Shown in pieces: positions 1 to 5,307 of a stretch of 5,307 nt of DNA. Below the pieces are notes generated by a model. The model was not told the DNA's origin. It did no database searches and was given only the letters and a program-made list of their open reading frames with translations. Origin of the DNA: Sulfurimonas sp. (GTDB taxonomy: Bacteria > Campylobacterota > Campylobacteria > Campylobacterales > Sulfurimonadaceae). How positions within the stretch are numbered: position 1 is the stretch's first letter; every line of letters begins with the position of its first letter. The position numbers and the translations under genes are program-made. The stretch covers positions 1 through 5,307 of the forward strand of contig JALUKS010000034.1 of assembly GCA_027056465.1 (NCBI GenBank). Direction: 5' to 3'.

Positions 1-81
1 ATGCTCTATTTCGCACTTTCTATCACTGCTGTAGCTGTAGGTTTATACTTTTTAGGTAAAGTAGGACATCATAATCATTAA
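1..81 (+). CDS. small single-helix membrane peptide, or C-terminal end of a truncated gene
   Basis: This frame opens with ATG at the first base and stops at TAA 79-81, giving 26 residues. Residues 1-18 are strongly hydrophobic (MLYFALSITAVAVGLYFL) and would form one transmembrane helix. The short tail GKVGHHNH is polar and His-rich, so the tail may face an aqueous compartment or bind metal weakly. The window begins exactly here, so I cannot see a ribosome binding site or tell whether the ATG is the true start or an internal Met of a longer gene. The stop lies only 11 bases before the hemE start and the hemE Shine-Dalgarno touches it, so the two are probably co-transcribed. I do not recognise the family and assign no function. 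Confidence 0.4.
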   Translation: MLYFALSITAVAVGLYFLGKVGHHNH

Positions 82-87
82 GGAAAA
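80..87 (+). promoter_or_regulatory. ribosome binding site of hemE
   Basis: The purine run AAGGAAAA ends 5 bases before the ATG at 93 and overlaps the TAA that closes the upstream reading frame. It is the best Shine-Dalgarno match in the window and supports ATG 93 as the hemE start. The 11-base gap is too short for a separate promoter, so hemE transcription probably enters from upstream. Confidence 0.6.
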
Positions 88-92
88 TTAAT

Positions 93-1124
93 ATGGGAAA
101 AATATTTGTAGATGCATGTTTAGGTAAAGAGACTCCATACACACCAGTGTGGATGATGAGACAAGCTGGACGTTATTTGCCAGAGTATATGGCTGTTCGT
201 GCAGAAGCAGGAAACTTTTTAAACCTCTGTCATAACCCTAAAAAAGCTTGTGCAGTAACACTGCAACCAGTAGATATAGTTGGTGTAGATGCGGCTATAC
301 TTTTTAGCGATATATTAGTTATTCCTGATGAAATGGGAATGGATTTATCTTTTGTAAAAGGTGAAGGTCCTAAATTCTCAGACCCTTTAAAAACTCAAGC
401 TGACCTTGATAGACTTATAGGTGGTGATGAAGCAGCTAGTAAACTCACATATGTTTTTGACACAATCAAACTTATCAAAGAGCAGTTAGCTGATGATAAA
501 GCGCTTATAGGTTTTACAGGAGCTCCATGGACTCTTGCAACCTATATGATAGAAGGGCAAGGCACTAAAACATATAATATTTGTAAAAAGATGATGTACT
601 CAAATCCTGAACTTTTACATAGTATCTTAGCTAAAGTAACAGAAGTTGTAAAACTTTATATGGAGAAACAGATTCAAGCTGGGATAGATGTCGTACAGAT
701 ATTTGACTCATGGGCATCAGCTATTGAAACTGAAAAGTATGATGAATTTTCTTGGAAGTATATGGTTGAAATTGCTGAATATTTAAAAGAAAAATATCCA
801 CATATTCCTATTATTATGTTTCCAAAAGGTGTTCCCACTTTTTACGATAAGGTGTATGGAAATTTTGATGTATTTGGTGTTGATTGGGCTACTCCTATGG
901 AACTCGCACGTGAGAAACTTGGAGAGAAATATGTCCTTCAAGGAAACATGGAGCCGTGCCGTCTCTACTCAAAAGAAGCAACTACTGAATCAGTAGAGCA
1001 TATTCAAAGTGTTATGGGCAGTTCACGCCACATCTTCAACCTAGGTCACGGAATACTTCCTGATGTACCAGTTGAACATGCAAAGCACTTCGTATCAGAG
1101 TGCCAACGTGTCAGCAAAAAATAG
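93..1124 (+). CDS. hemE: uroporphyrinogen decarboxylase
   Basis: The protein is a cytoplasmic enzyme that decarboxylates the four acetate side chains of uroporphyrinogen III to give coproporphyrinogen III, without a cofactor, in haem biosynthesis. It has 343 residues, the usual length of the URO-D family. The first family signature, PVWMMRQAGRY, is at residues 18-28 and carries the two substrate-carboxylate arginines R23 and R27. The catalytic Asp is D73 in FSDIL. The second signature, GFTGAPWTLATYMIEG, is at 140-155 with the conserved Tyr at 151. FDSWA follows at 204-208, and the late conserved His is H319 in NLGHG. No key residue is missing. The start has a good ribosome binding site and leaves the normal short N-terminus before the first signature. 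The 3' end overlaps the next gene in another frame. The call is secure. Confidence 0.97.
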   Translation: MGKIFVDACLGKETPYTPVWMMRQAGRYLPEYMAVRAEAGNFLNLCHNPKKACAVTLQPVDIVGVDAAILFSDILVIPDEMGMDLSFVKGEGPKFSDPLKTQADLDRLIGGDEAASKLTYVFDTIKLIKEQLADDKALIGFTGAPWTLATYMIEGQGTKTYNICKKMMYSNPELLHSILAKVTEVVKLYMEKQIQAGIDVVQIFDSWASAIETEKYDEFSWKYMVEIAEYLKEKYPHIPIIMFPKGVPTFYDKVYGNFDVFGVDWATPMELAREKLGEKYVLQGNMEPCRLYSKEATTESVEHIQSVMGSSRHIFNLGHGILPDVPVEHAKHFVSECQRVSKK

Positions 1125-2052
1125 TATAATCTTCGGACCTATCAACTCACGCCGTTTTGGCATGAGTCTAGGCATAGACCTCTCCCCAGCCCTCAAACAG
1201 TGTAATTTTGACTGTCTCTATTGTGAACTTGCACCCTCAGAGACTACAGATAAACAGTCTCAAACTGTTAGTGTAGAAGAAATCATAAAAGAACTCAAAA
1301 AACATCTTACTCAAAATATTGATGTTATTACACTCACAGCAAATGGAGAGCCGACACTCTATCCTCACTTAAGTGAACTTATAGAGAAAATAGATGCCAT
1401 CAAGGGGAGAACCCAAACCCTTATACTTACAAACAGTGCTACACTCATCGAGCCTAATGTTTACACTTCTCTCTTAAAACTTGATCAAGTGAAACTCTCA
1501 TTAGATGCCATAAGTGCTGATGTCTTTAAAAAAATAGATAGACCACATGAAAGCATTAAAGTAGATGAAATCGTAGAGAGAGTTATAGCGTTTAGTAAAG
1601 AGTACAGAGGAAAGCTTTTCATAGAGATACTTTTTGTACATGGACTTAATGATACAAAAGAGGAGATTAAAGAACTCAACAGAACTCTTTTAGAGATAAA
1701 TGCTGAGAGAATAGATTTAGGAACTATCGATAGACCTCCTGCTTATCCTGTAGTTGGTATTAGATACAAAGAACTTCATGAGATAGCTATGACATTTGAT
1801 AATTCTCTTCCTATTCATATAGCTTCTCGTATTCATGCTGAAGCGAATAATGCAACTTATTCAAAAGAAGAGATACTTAACACCTTAGATAAACGCCCAC
1901 TTACACAAGATGATATAGCACTTTTACTTGATGAAGAGAGTAAGGTAAGAGTTCAAGAGTTACTAAAATCCCAAAAACTCTCCATAAAAACTGTTGGAAA
2001 CTTAGAATTTTTACTTCCAACTGAAAATATAAAGCGAAAAAGAGTAAAATGA
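1063..2052 (+). CDS. radical SAM protein, COG0731-like (wyosine-type Fe-S oxidoreductase family), with C-terminal winged-helix-like region
   Basis: The Cys motif CNFDCLYC at residues 47-54 (C47, C51, C54; CxxxCxxC) would hold the [4Fe-4S] cluster that cleaves S-adenosylmethionine. It is preceded by FGPINSRRFGMSLGIDL at 24-40, the N-terminal signature typical of COG0731 proteins. ANGEPTLYP at 93-101 corresponds to the SAM-binding GGE region, and KLSLDA at 144-149 to a core strand. Residues about 264-318 (KEEILNTLDKRPLTQDDIALLLDEE... to the LEFLLP segment) read like a small winged-helix unit. The substrate is unknown. Archaeal and eukaryal relatives make wyosine in tRNA, but that should not be transferred here. 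The start is uncertain: ATG 1063 overlaps hemE by 62 bases, while ATG 1078 or GTG 1108 would also precede the conserved region, which begins near residue 22. Its stop overlaps the next start as ATGA. I recall a hemE-radical SAM pair in Campylobacter jejuni as well. Confidence 0.88.
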   Translation: MYQLNMQSTSYQSANVSAKNSIIFGPINSRRFGMSLGIDLSPALKQCNFDCLYCELAPSETTDKQSQTVSVEEIIKELKKHLTQNIDVITLTANGEPTLYPHLSELIEKIDAIKGRTQTLILTNSATLIEPNVYTSLLKLDQVKLSLDAISADVFKKIDRPHESIKVDEIVERVIAFSKEYRGKLFIEILFVHGLNDTKEEIKELNRTLLEINAERIDLGTIDRPPAYPVVGIRYKELHEIAMTFDNSLPIHIASRIHAEANNATYSKEEILNTLDKRPLTQDDIALLLDEESKVRVQELLKSQKLSIKTVGNLEFLLPTENIKRKRVK

Positions 2053-2678
2053 AAAGTTATGAAAACTTAGAGTTAGAAAATCTTTTCATACCTGCAAAAA
2101 TCCCTTCCAAAAAATTGATGATAATTCTTCATGGTCGTGGAGATTCGAGTGAAGGTTTTGTTGGTCTTCCCTCTTTTTTAAATTTAGATGATATGAATTA
2201 TATTCTTTTTGATGCACCTTTTGAGTATTTCACTGGTAACTCATGGTATCAACTGCCTCCAAATCAACTCCCTGGAATTGAGTACTCTTCTACTCTACTT
2301 ACAAAAGATTTAGATACTCTTTTTGAGAGTGATTTTAAAGCAGATAAGAGTTTTCTTTTTGGCTTTTCTCAAGGGGCTTTACTGACCTTTGAATTTGGAG
2401 CGAGATACCATAAGCAATTAGCTGGATATATTGCGATAAGTGGCTACATTTATGATGCACAAAAATTACTTGAAGATATGAACCCTCATGTCAATAAAAA
2501 CAACTGGTTATCTACTCATGGTAGAGAAGATCCTGTTTTACCTTACGAAATTTCAAAGAGTCAACTACAAACACTACAAGAGGGTGGTTTTAACATAGAG
2601 TTTAAGAGCTATAACAAAGACCACAGTATAGATAGAGATGAGCTTAGTATGATTACTGAGTGGATTCAAAATAGATAA
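2049..2678 (+). CDS. alpha/beta-hydrolase serine esterase of the phospholipase/carboxylesterase family (COG0400 type)
   Basis: This 209-residue protein has the size and motif order of the Abhydrolase_2 (YpfH/carboxylesterase) family. The oxyanion-hole strand is LMIILHGRGDS at residues 23-33. The nucleophile elbow is GFSQG at 105-109, with S107 as the nucleophile. The acid is most likely D161 in HGREDPVLP and the base H192 in KDHSID, both at the expected places, so the triad is complete. There is no signal peptide, so it should act in the cytoplasm. It probably hydrolyses short carboxylic or thio-esters, but the family is loosely specific and the natural substrate cannot be read from sequence. 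Its ATG shares bases with the TGA of the radical SAM gene (ATGA at 2049-2052), which indicates translational coupling; an AAAGAG-like purine stretch lies just upstream. Confidence 0.88.
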   Translation: MKSYENLELENLFIPAKIPSKKLMIILHGRGDSSEGFVGLPSFLNLDDMNYILFDAPFEYFTGNSWYQLPPNQLPGIEYSSTLLTKDLDTLFESDFKADKSFLFGFSQGALLTFEFGARYHKQLAGYIAISGYIYDAQKLLEDMNPHVNKNNWLSTHGREDPVLPYEISKSQLQTLQEGGFNIEFKSYNKDHSIDRDELSMITEWIQNR

Positions 2679-2686
2679 GAGAGAGC
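2677..2686 (+). promoter_or_regulatory. ribosome binding site of the RecA2-only helicase-like gene
   Basis: The purine run AAGAGAGAGC lies in the 10-base gap between the esterase stop and the ATG at 2689, overlapping the stop codon. It supports a genuine translation start at 2689, which matters because the protein lacks the N-terminal helicase lobe and could otherwise be taken for a fragment. Confidence 0.5.
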
Positions 2687-2688
2687 AG

Positions 2689-3321
2689 ATGAGTGAAGAG
2701 AAAACAGTAGTGAAAAAAAAGTATTATGATTATATCAGTGTAGGACAAAGAACTTCACAAGAGAGTTATTTTGTGCAACAGCATGATAAGAATAGACTGC
2801 TTAAAGAACTCAAAGAGAAATTTACCAATAATCAGACACTTATTGTTGTAAAGAATAAACGCAGTGCAGATACATTAGTCACATTTTTTAAAGAGCTTTG
2901 TATCACTAATGCCTTAGCTATACATGGAAATCATCGTGCATCACAGATAGAAGAAGCAGCTTCCTCTTTTAACACTAAAGATTTAGGCATACTCATTACT
3001 ACGGATAGAATTTTAGAAACGCTATCGCTACAAAATGTAGAACTCCTAATAAACTATGATTTGCCGTTTGAACATCCAGACTACTTTAAACGACTGCGTT
3101 TAGTTGATGAGATAGCAGAGTCGATAAGTCTAATAGATCCTGAAGATGAAAATGCACTTGCCTCTATAGAACTTATGATGAAGTGTGAGATGAAAGAAGT
3201 AGAGTTAGAAAATTTTGAGCATACGCCAAGAATAAACATTTCTAAAAAGAATAGAGTAAAAAAACCAAGACATAACAAAAAGAAAAAAGTAGCTAAATTA
3301 GATGCAGAATCTACAAAATAG
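2689..3321 (+). CDS. stand-alone, degenerate DEAD-box helicase C-terminal (RecA2) domain protein with basic tail
   Basis: The 210 residues align by eye with the second half of RhlE-like DEAD-box RNA helicases. Residues about 12-42 match the linker entering lobe 2 (SYFVQQHDKNRLLKEL). LIVVKNKRSADTL at 51-63 is motif IV, AIHG at 77-80 begins the next conserved block, and INYDLPFEHPDYFKRL at 121-136 leads into motif VI. Motif V keeps only TD (ILITTDRILETL instead of the usual TDVAARGLDI). Motif VI, normally HRIGRTGR, reads KRLRLVDE, so two arginines needed for ATP hydrolysis are gone. Lobe 1 (Walker A, DEAD, SAT) is absent, and the region upstream is fully occupied by an esterase gene. Residues 185-203 are Lys/Arg-rich, like RNA-binding helicase tails. 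It is unlikely to hydrolyse ATP or unwind RNA alone; an RNA- or partner-binding role is inference. The intact frame argues against a simple pseudogene. Confidence 0.78.
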   Translation: MSEEKTVVKKKYYDYISVGQRTSQESYFVQQHDKNRLLKELKEKFTNNQTLIVVKNKRSADTLVTFFKELCITNALAIHGNHRASQIEEAASSFNTKDLGILITTDRILETLSLQNVELLINYDLPFEHPDYFKRLRLVDEIAESISLIDPEDENALASIELMMKCEMKEVELENFEHTPRINISKKNRVKKPRHNKKKKVAKLDAESTK

Positions 3322-4327
3322 TTTGCAAGAAAAAGCGAAGCAAAATATTAAAAGCATAATTGAAGATGTTTTTGAACATACTGAACAAGAGAATGCTATA
3401 GTTGTGTATGACACTAATTCTCTTCTCTCTAATCTATTATATATAGCTTATAAAGAAGCCCTACCCTCTGCTTCATTTATAGACTTTAATCTTACAGAGC
3501 CTCAAGAGATTTTAAAACAGCTTAATGCGCTCAAAGAGTTTGACTTCGTAGCTCTCATCCAATCAAAAAACTTTCGTTTAGATGCTTTTAGAATACGAGT
3601 AGAACTTTTTAAACGAAAAATAAAAGTGATAGAGCATCCACATCTTAGTCGGATGAGTGATGATGAAGTCCCCTGCTACATAGACTCTATGTTTTATGAT
3701 AAAAAGTACTACAGAAAAACTGGTTATGCTCTTCAAGCTAAAATTGATTCTGCAAAGGGTGGTGTTATAGAGAGTGATGGTGATTTACTTCACTTTGATT
3801 CTGCTTTTGAAAGTGCTAAACTCAATATCGGTGACTACTCAAAGATGGCAAACAGTGGTGGACAATTCCCAATAGGAGAAGTTTTTACAGAAGCAAAAGA
3901 TTTAGAGTCAGTTCATGGACGGGTGAAGATTTTTATCTTTAGTGATATAAGTTACCAGATAAATAGACCAAAAACACCTGCGACACTTATCATAGAAAAA
4001 GGGCAAGTAATTGCTACAGAAAATACAACACCTGCCTTTGATGAGATTTTAGATCTTATTCGTGAAGGTGAAGGTTCTGTATGGGTCAGAGAGATCGGCT
4101 TCGGACTCAACCGTGCCTTTAGTAAAACTCGTACTGTATGTGATACAGGAACATACGAGCGTATGTGTGGTGTGCATCTTTCATTAGGCAGGAAACATGG
4201 AATGTATGGTAAACCTGGCTTTAAACGAGGCGATGGTAAGTTTCATATAGATGTGTTTGTAGATACAAAAAGTGTAATGCTTGATAATGAAGTTATATTT
4301 AAAAATGATAGATGGATAGTGCAATAG
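3302..4327 (+). CDS. M29 aminopeptidase (aminopeptidase T/AmpS)-like metalloprotein, substrate unknown
   Basis: The C-terminal part of this 341-residue protein follows the M29/COG2309 pattern. PIGEVFTE at 190-197 holds the first metal ligand E193. VREIGFGLN at 262-270 gives E264. GVHLSLG at 290-296 gives H292, Y302 follows in HGMYG, and FHIDVFVD at 314-321 gives H315 and D317. The spacing resembles that of the metal site I remember for Geobacillus AmpT and Staphylococcus AmpS, so a two-metal site seems intact. Residues 1-110 form a less conserved alpha/beta part. The protein is shorter than classical M29 peptidases (about 370-410 residues) and nearer to NicX-type dioxygenases of the same fold, so it may be a peptidase, a mononuclear-iron enzyme or something else. 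It has no signal peptide. ATG 3302 overlaps the preceding gene by 20 bases and has no clear Shine-Dalgarno, suggesting coupled translation; TTG 3323 is a possible alternative start. Confidence 0.72.
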   Translation: MQNLQNSLQEKAKQNIKSIIEDVFEHTEQENAIVVYDTNSLLSNLLYIAYKEALPSASFIDFNLTEPQEILKQLNALKEFDFVALIQSKNFRLDAFRIRVELFKRKIKVIEHPHLSRMSDDEVPCYIDSMFYDKKYYRKTGYALQAKIDSAKGGVIESDGDLLHFDSAFESAKLNIGDYSKMANSGGQFPIGEVFTEAKDLESVHGRVKIFIFSDISYQINRPKTPATLIIEKGQVIATENTTPAFDEILDLIREGEGSVWVREIGFGLNRAFSKTRTVCDTGTYERMCGVHLSLGRKHGMYGKPGFKRGDGKFHIDVFVDTKSVMLDNEVIFKNDRWIVQ

Positions 4328-4423
4328 AGACTTCAGTCACTTAATATCTCAAAAAATGGATTGCTAAGAGACTTAAAGAAGAATCTGGGCATTTAAAAGC
4401 AAGTCAACAAAAAAGAGTATCCA
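4328..4423 (+). other. intergenic gap with a start-less reading frame, possible gene relic
   Basis: This is the only sizeable gap after hemE. I find no clear sigma-70 promoter and no hairpin followed by a T-run. One forward frame is open from 4345 to the TAG at 4429-4431 (28 codons) and reads like ordinary Lys-rich protein (WIAKRLKEESGHLKASQQKR), but it has no usual start codon. It may be the tail of a decayed gene or chance. An in-frame TAA at 4394-4396 prevents the downstream ABC gene from starting further upstream. Confidence 0.3.
4410..4416 (+). promoter_or_regulatory. ribosome binding site of the ABC-F gene
   Basis: The purine run AAAAGAG ends 7 bases before ATG 4424. Together with the upstream in-frame stop at 4394-4396 it fixes ATG 4424 as the likely start of the ABC-F gene. 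Confidence 0.45.
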
Positions 4424-5307
4424 ATGAATAGCCTAAAAATAAGAAATCTTTCATACAAATACCCAAGTGCAGTTGAGCCTATCTTTAACGCCCTTAACCT
4501 AGACTTTGACAAGGGATGGAGTTGTATTACGGGGATAAATGGTTCTGGGAAAAGTACCCTTTTAAAGCTTATCTCTAAAGAACTTAAAAGTGAAAAAGGG
4601 ATGATTATAGGCAATAGCCTTGTTGTCTACTGCACTCAAAACACAGAATTTCCACCAAAAGAGCTTGATGAATTTATGATGACTTACACAAAAGAGGCTT
4701 ACAAACTCCGTGACCTTTTACATGTCAAAGATGAGTGGCTCGGTGTATGGGATGTACTAAGTCATGGGGAGCGTAAACGCCTACAGTTAGCCGTTGCACT
4801 CGCTAGTGATAGTGATGTGCTTATGGTGGATGAACCGACAAATCACCTCGATGAGTACTCACAAAGCATAGTCCTCCAAGCACTCCAAAGTTATAAGGGT
4901 GTTGGTATTTTAGTGAGTCATGACAGAAGCCTACTCGATGCACTCTCAGAGCATACTGTCATGCTAAAGTCAGGTGAAGTACATAAGTACAGATCAAAGT
5001 TCTCTGTAGCTCAAGAGGCTTACAACATGACACTCTCCCACAAGAAAAAAGTCCTTAAGGATCAAGAGGATGAATTCAAGAAGATAAGCAGAGTAGTGCA
5101 AGTCCAAAAAGAGAAAGTCTCCCTTGCCAAAAAACGCTTTTCAAAACAAGGTGTAGGCAAGCAAGATAGCTCACTCAAAGAGAAGATAAATGGTGCCATC
5201 TTAACGGGAAAGGATAAAAATGATGGGCAGATGCTTCAAAGAACCCTCACCAAACAGCGACAACTTAGTGAGAACATGGGCAGACTTTCAAAAGAGTATG
5301 CAACAGG
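4424..5307 (+). CDS. ABC-F family ATPase, N-terminal half (runs off the right edge)
   Basis: The visible 294 residues hold one ABC nucleotide-binding domain followed by a charged linker. Walker A is GINGSGKST at 37-45, and the Q-loop Gln is about Q72. The signature is LSHGE at 112-116 in place of LSGGQ. Walker B with D-loop is VLMVDEPTNHLD at 132-143, and the switch His is H166 in LVSHDRSLLD. No membrane segments are present, and the DEPTNHLD form plus the Lys/Glu/Gln-rich coiled-coil linker from about residue 200 are typical of soluble tandem ABC-F proteins, many of which act on the ribosome (EttA, Uup, antibiotic-resistance types). The second ABC domain should lie beyond 5307. The linker segment near 236-285 (KKRFSKQG... 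TGKDKNDGQ) resembles a little-studied ABC-F branch. Whether it works in translation, ribosome assembly or drug protection cannot be told. It may be transcribed with the upstream genes. Confidence 0.88.
   Translation, partial: MNSLKIRNLSYKYPSAVEPIFNALNLDFDKGWSCITGINGSGKSTLLKLISKELKSEKGMIIGNSLVVYCTQNTEFPPKELDEFMMTYTKEAYKLRDLLHVKDEWLGVWDVLSHGERKRLQLAVALASDSDVLMVDEPTNHLDEYSQSIVLQALQSYKGVGILVSHDRSLLDALSEHTVMLKSGEVHKYRSKFSVAQEAYNMTLSHKKKVLKDQEDEFKKISRVVQVQKEKVSLAKKRFSKQGVGKQDSSLKEKINGAILTGKDKNDGQMLQRTLTKQRQLSENMGRLSKEYAT

Noticed and set aside
1485..1679. Minus-strand reading frame of 64 codons inside the radical SAM gene
   Set aside because: It is antisense to a well-supported gene, is Ser/Leu-rich low-complexity protein as expected from reverse complement, and has no recognisable motif.
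1063..2052. Radical SAM gene next to hemE taken as HemN (coproporphyrinogen III dehydrogenase)
   Set aside because: HemN has a CxxxCxxCxC motif and a length of about 450 residues; here the motif is CNFDCLYCEL without the fourth Cys, and the FGPINSRRFG start belongs to COG0731-type proteins.
3081..3278. Minus-strand reading frame of 65 codons opposite the helicase-like gene
   Set aside because: The hydrophobic Phe/Leu content is what the Lys/Glu-rich sense strand produces in reverse; there is no independent evidence for a gene.
2689..3321. A full DEAD-box helicase split by a frameshift
   Set aside because: The bases upstream are occupied by an intact esterase gene, and no Walker A or DEAD motif is found there in any frame I read, so the first lobe is absent rather than out of frame.
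4328..4423. Rho-independent terminator after the M29-like gene
   Set aside because: No stem of useful length followed by a T-run is visible, so read-through into the ABC-F gene remains possible.
4393..4614. Minus-strand reading frame of 73 codons over the start of the ABC-F gene
   Set aside because: It lies opposite the Walker A region of a clear ABC-F gene and shows no domain of its own.
4424..5307. ABC-F gene as a recent horizontal acquisition because it looks richer in C-ending codons
   Set aside because: By eye the use of CTC and GTC is similar in the radical SAM gene, so composition does not set it apart.

Overview
The window looks like a chromosomal segment from an AT-rich member of the Campylobacterota (formerly Epsilonproteobacteria), most likely a Sulfurimonas- or Sulfuricurvum-like organism. 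The reasons are the low-GC codon use, the compact layout with every gene on the + strand, and the hemE-radical SAM gene pair, which I recall as neighbours in Campylobacter jejuni too. The placement is an inference from composition, gene order and protein style; no rRNA or other direct marker is present.

Layout: (1) 1-81, a 26-codon reading frame encoding one hydrophobic helix with a His-rich tail, either a tiny membrane protein or the end of a gene cut by the window edge; (2) 93-1124, hemE, uroporphyrinogen decarboxylase; (3) 1063-2052, a COG0731-type radical SAM protein whose 5' end lies inside hemE; (4) 2049-2678, a small serine esterase of the phospholipase/carboxylesterase type, joined to gene 3 by an ATGA overlap; (5) 2689-3321, an isolated and degenerate second RecA domain of a DEAD-box RNA helicase with a basic tail; (6) 3302-4327, an M29 aminopeptidase-like metalloprotein overlapping gene 5 by 20 bases; (7) a 96-base gap that may hold a gene relic; (8) from 4424 off the right edge, the N-terminal half of an ABC-F ATPase.

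Genes 2 to 6 overlap or are at most 10 bases apart, so they are very likely one transcription unit with translational coupling. Only hemE has a firmly known pathway role (haem synthesis). The other products are family-level calls without an assigned physiological role. The most unusual item is the DEAD-box-derived protein: it starts at the normal linker between the two helicase lobes, has no ATP-binding lobe, and has lost most motif V and VI residues, yet it has an intact reading frame inside a tight operon. It may be a repurposed RNA-binding or partner-binding module. The M29-like protein beside it keeps every expected metal ligand, so it is probably an active metalloenzyme of unknown substrate. 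No mobile element, CRISPR array, tRNA or rRNA was seen.
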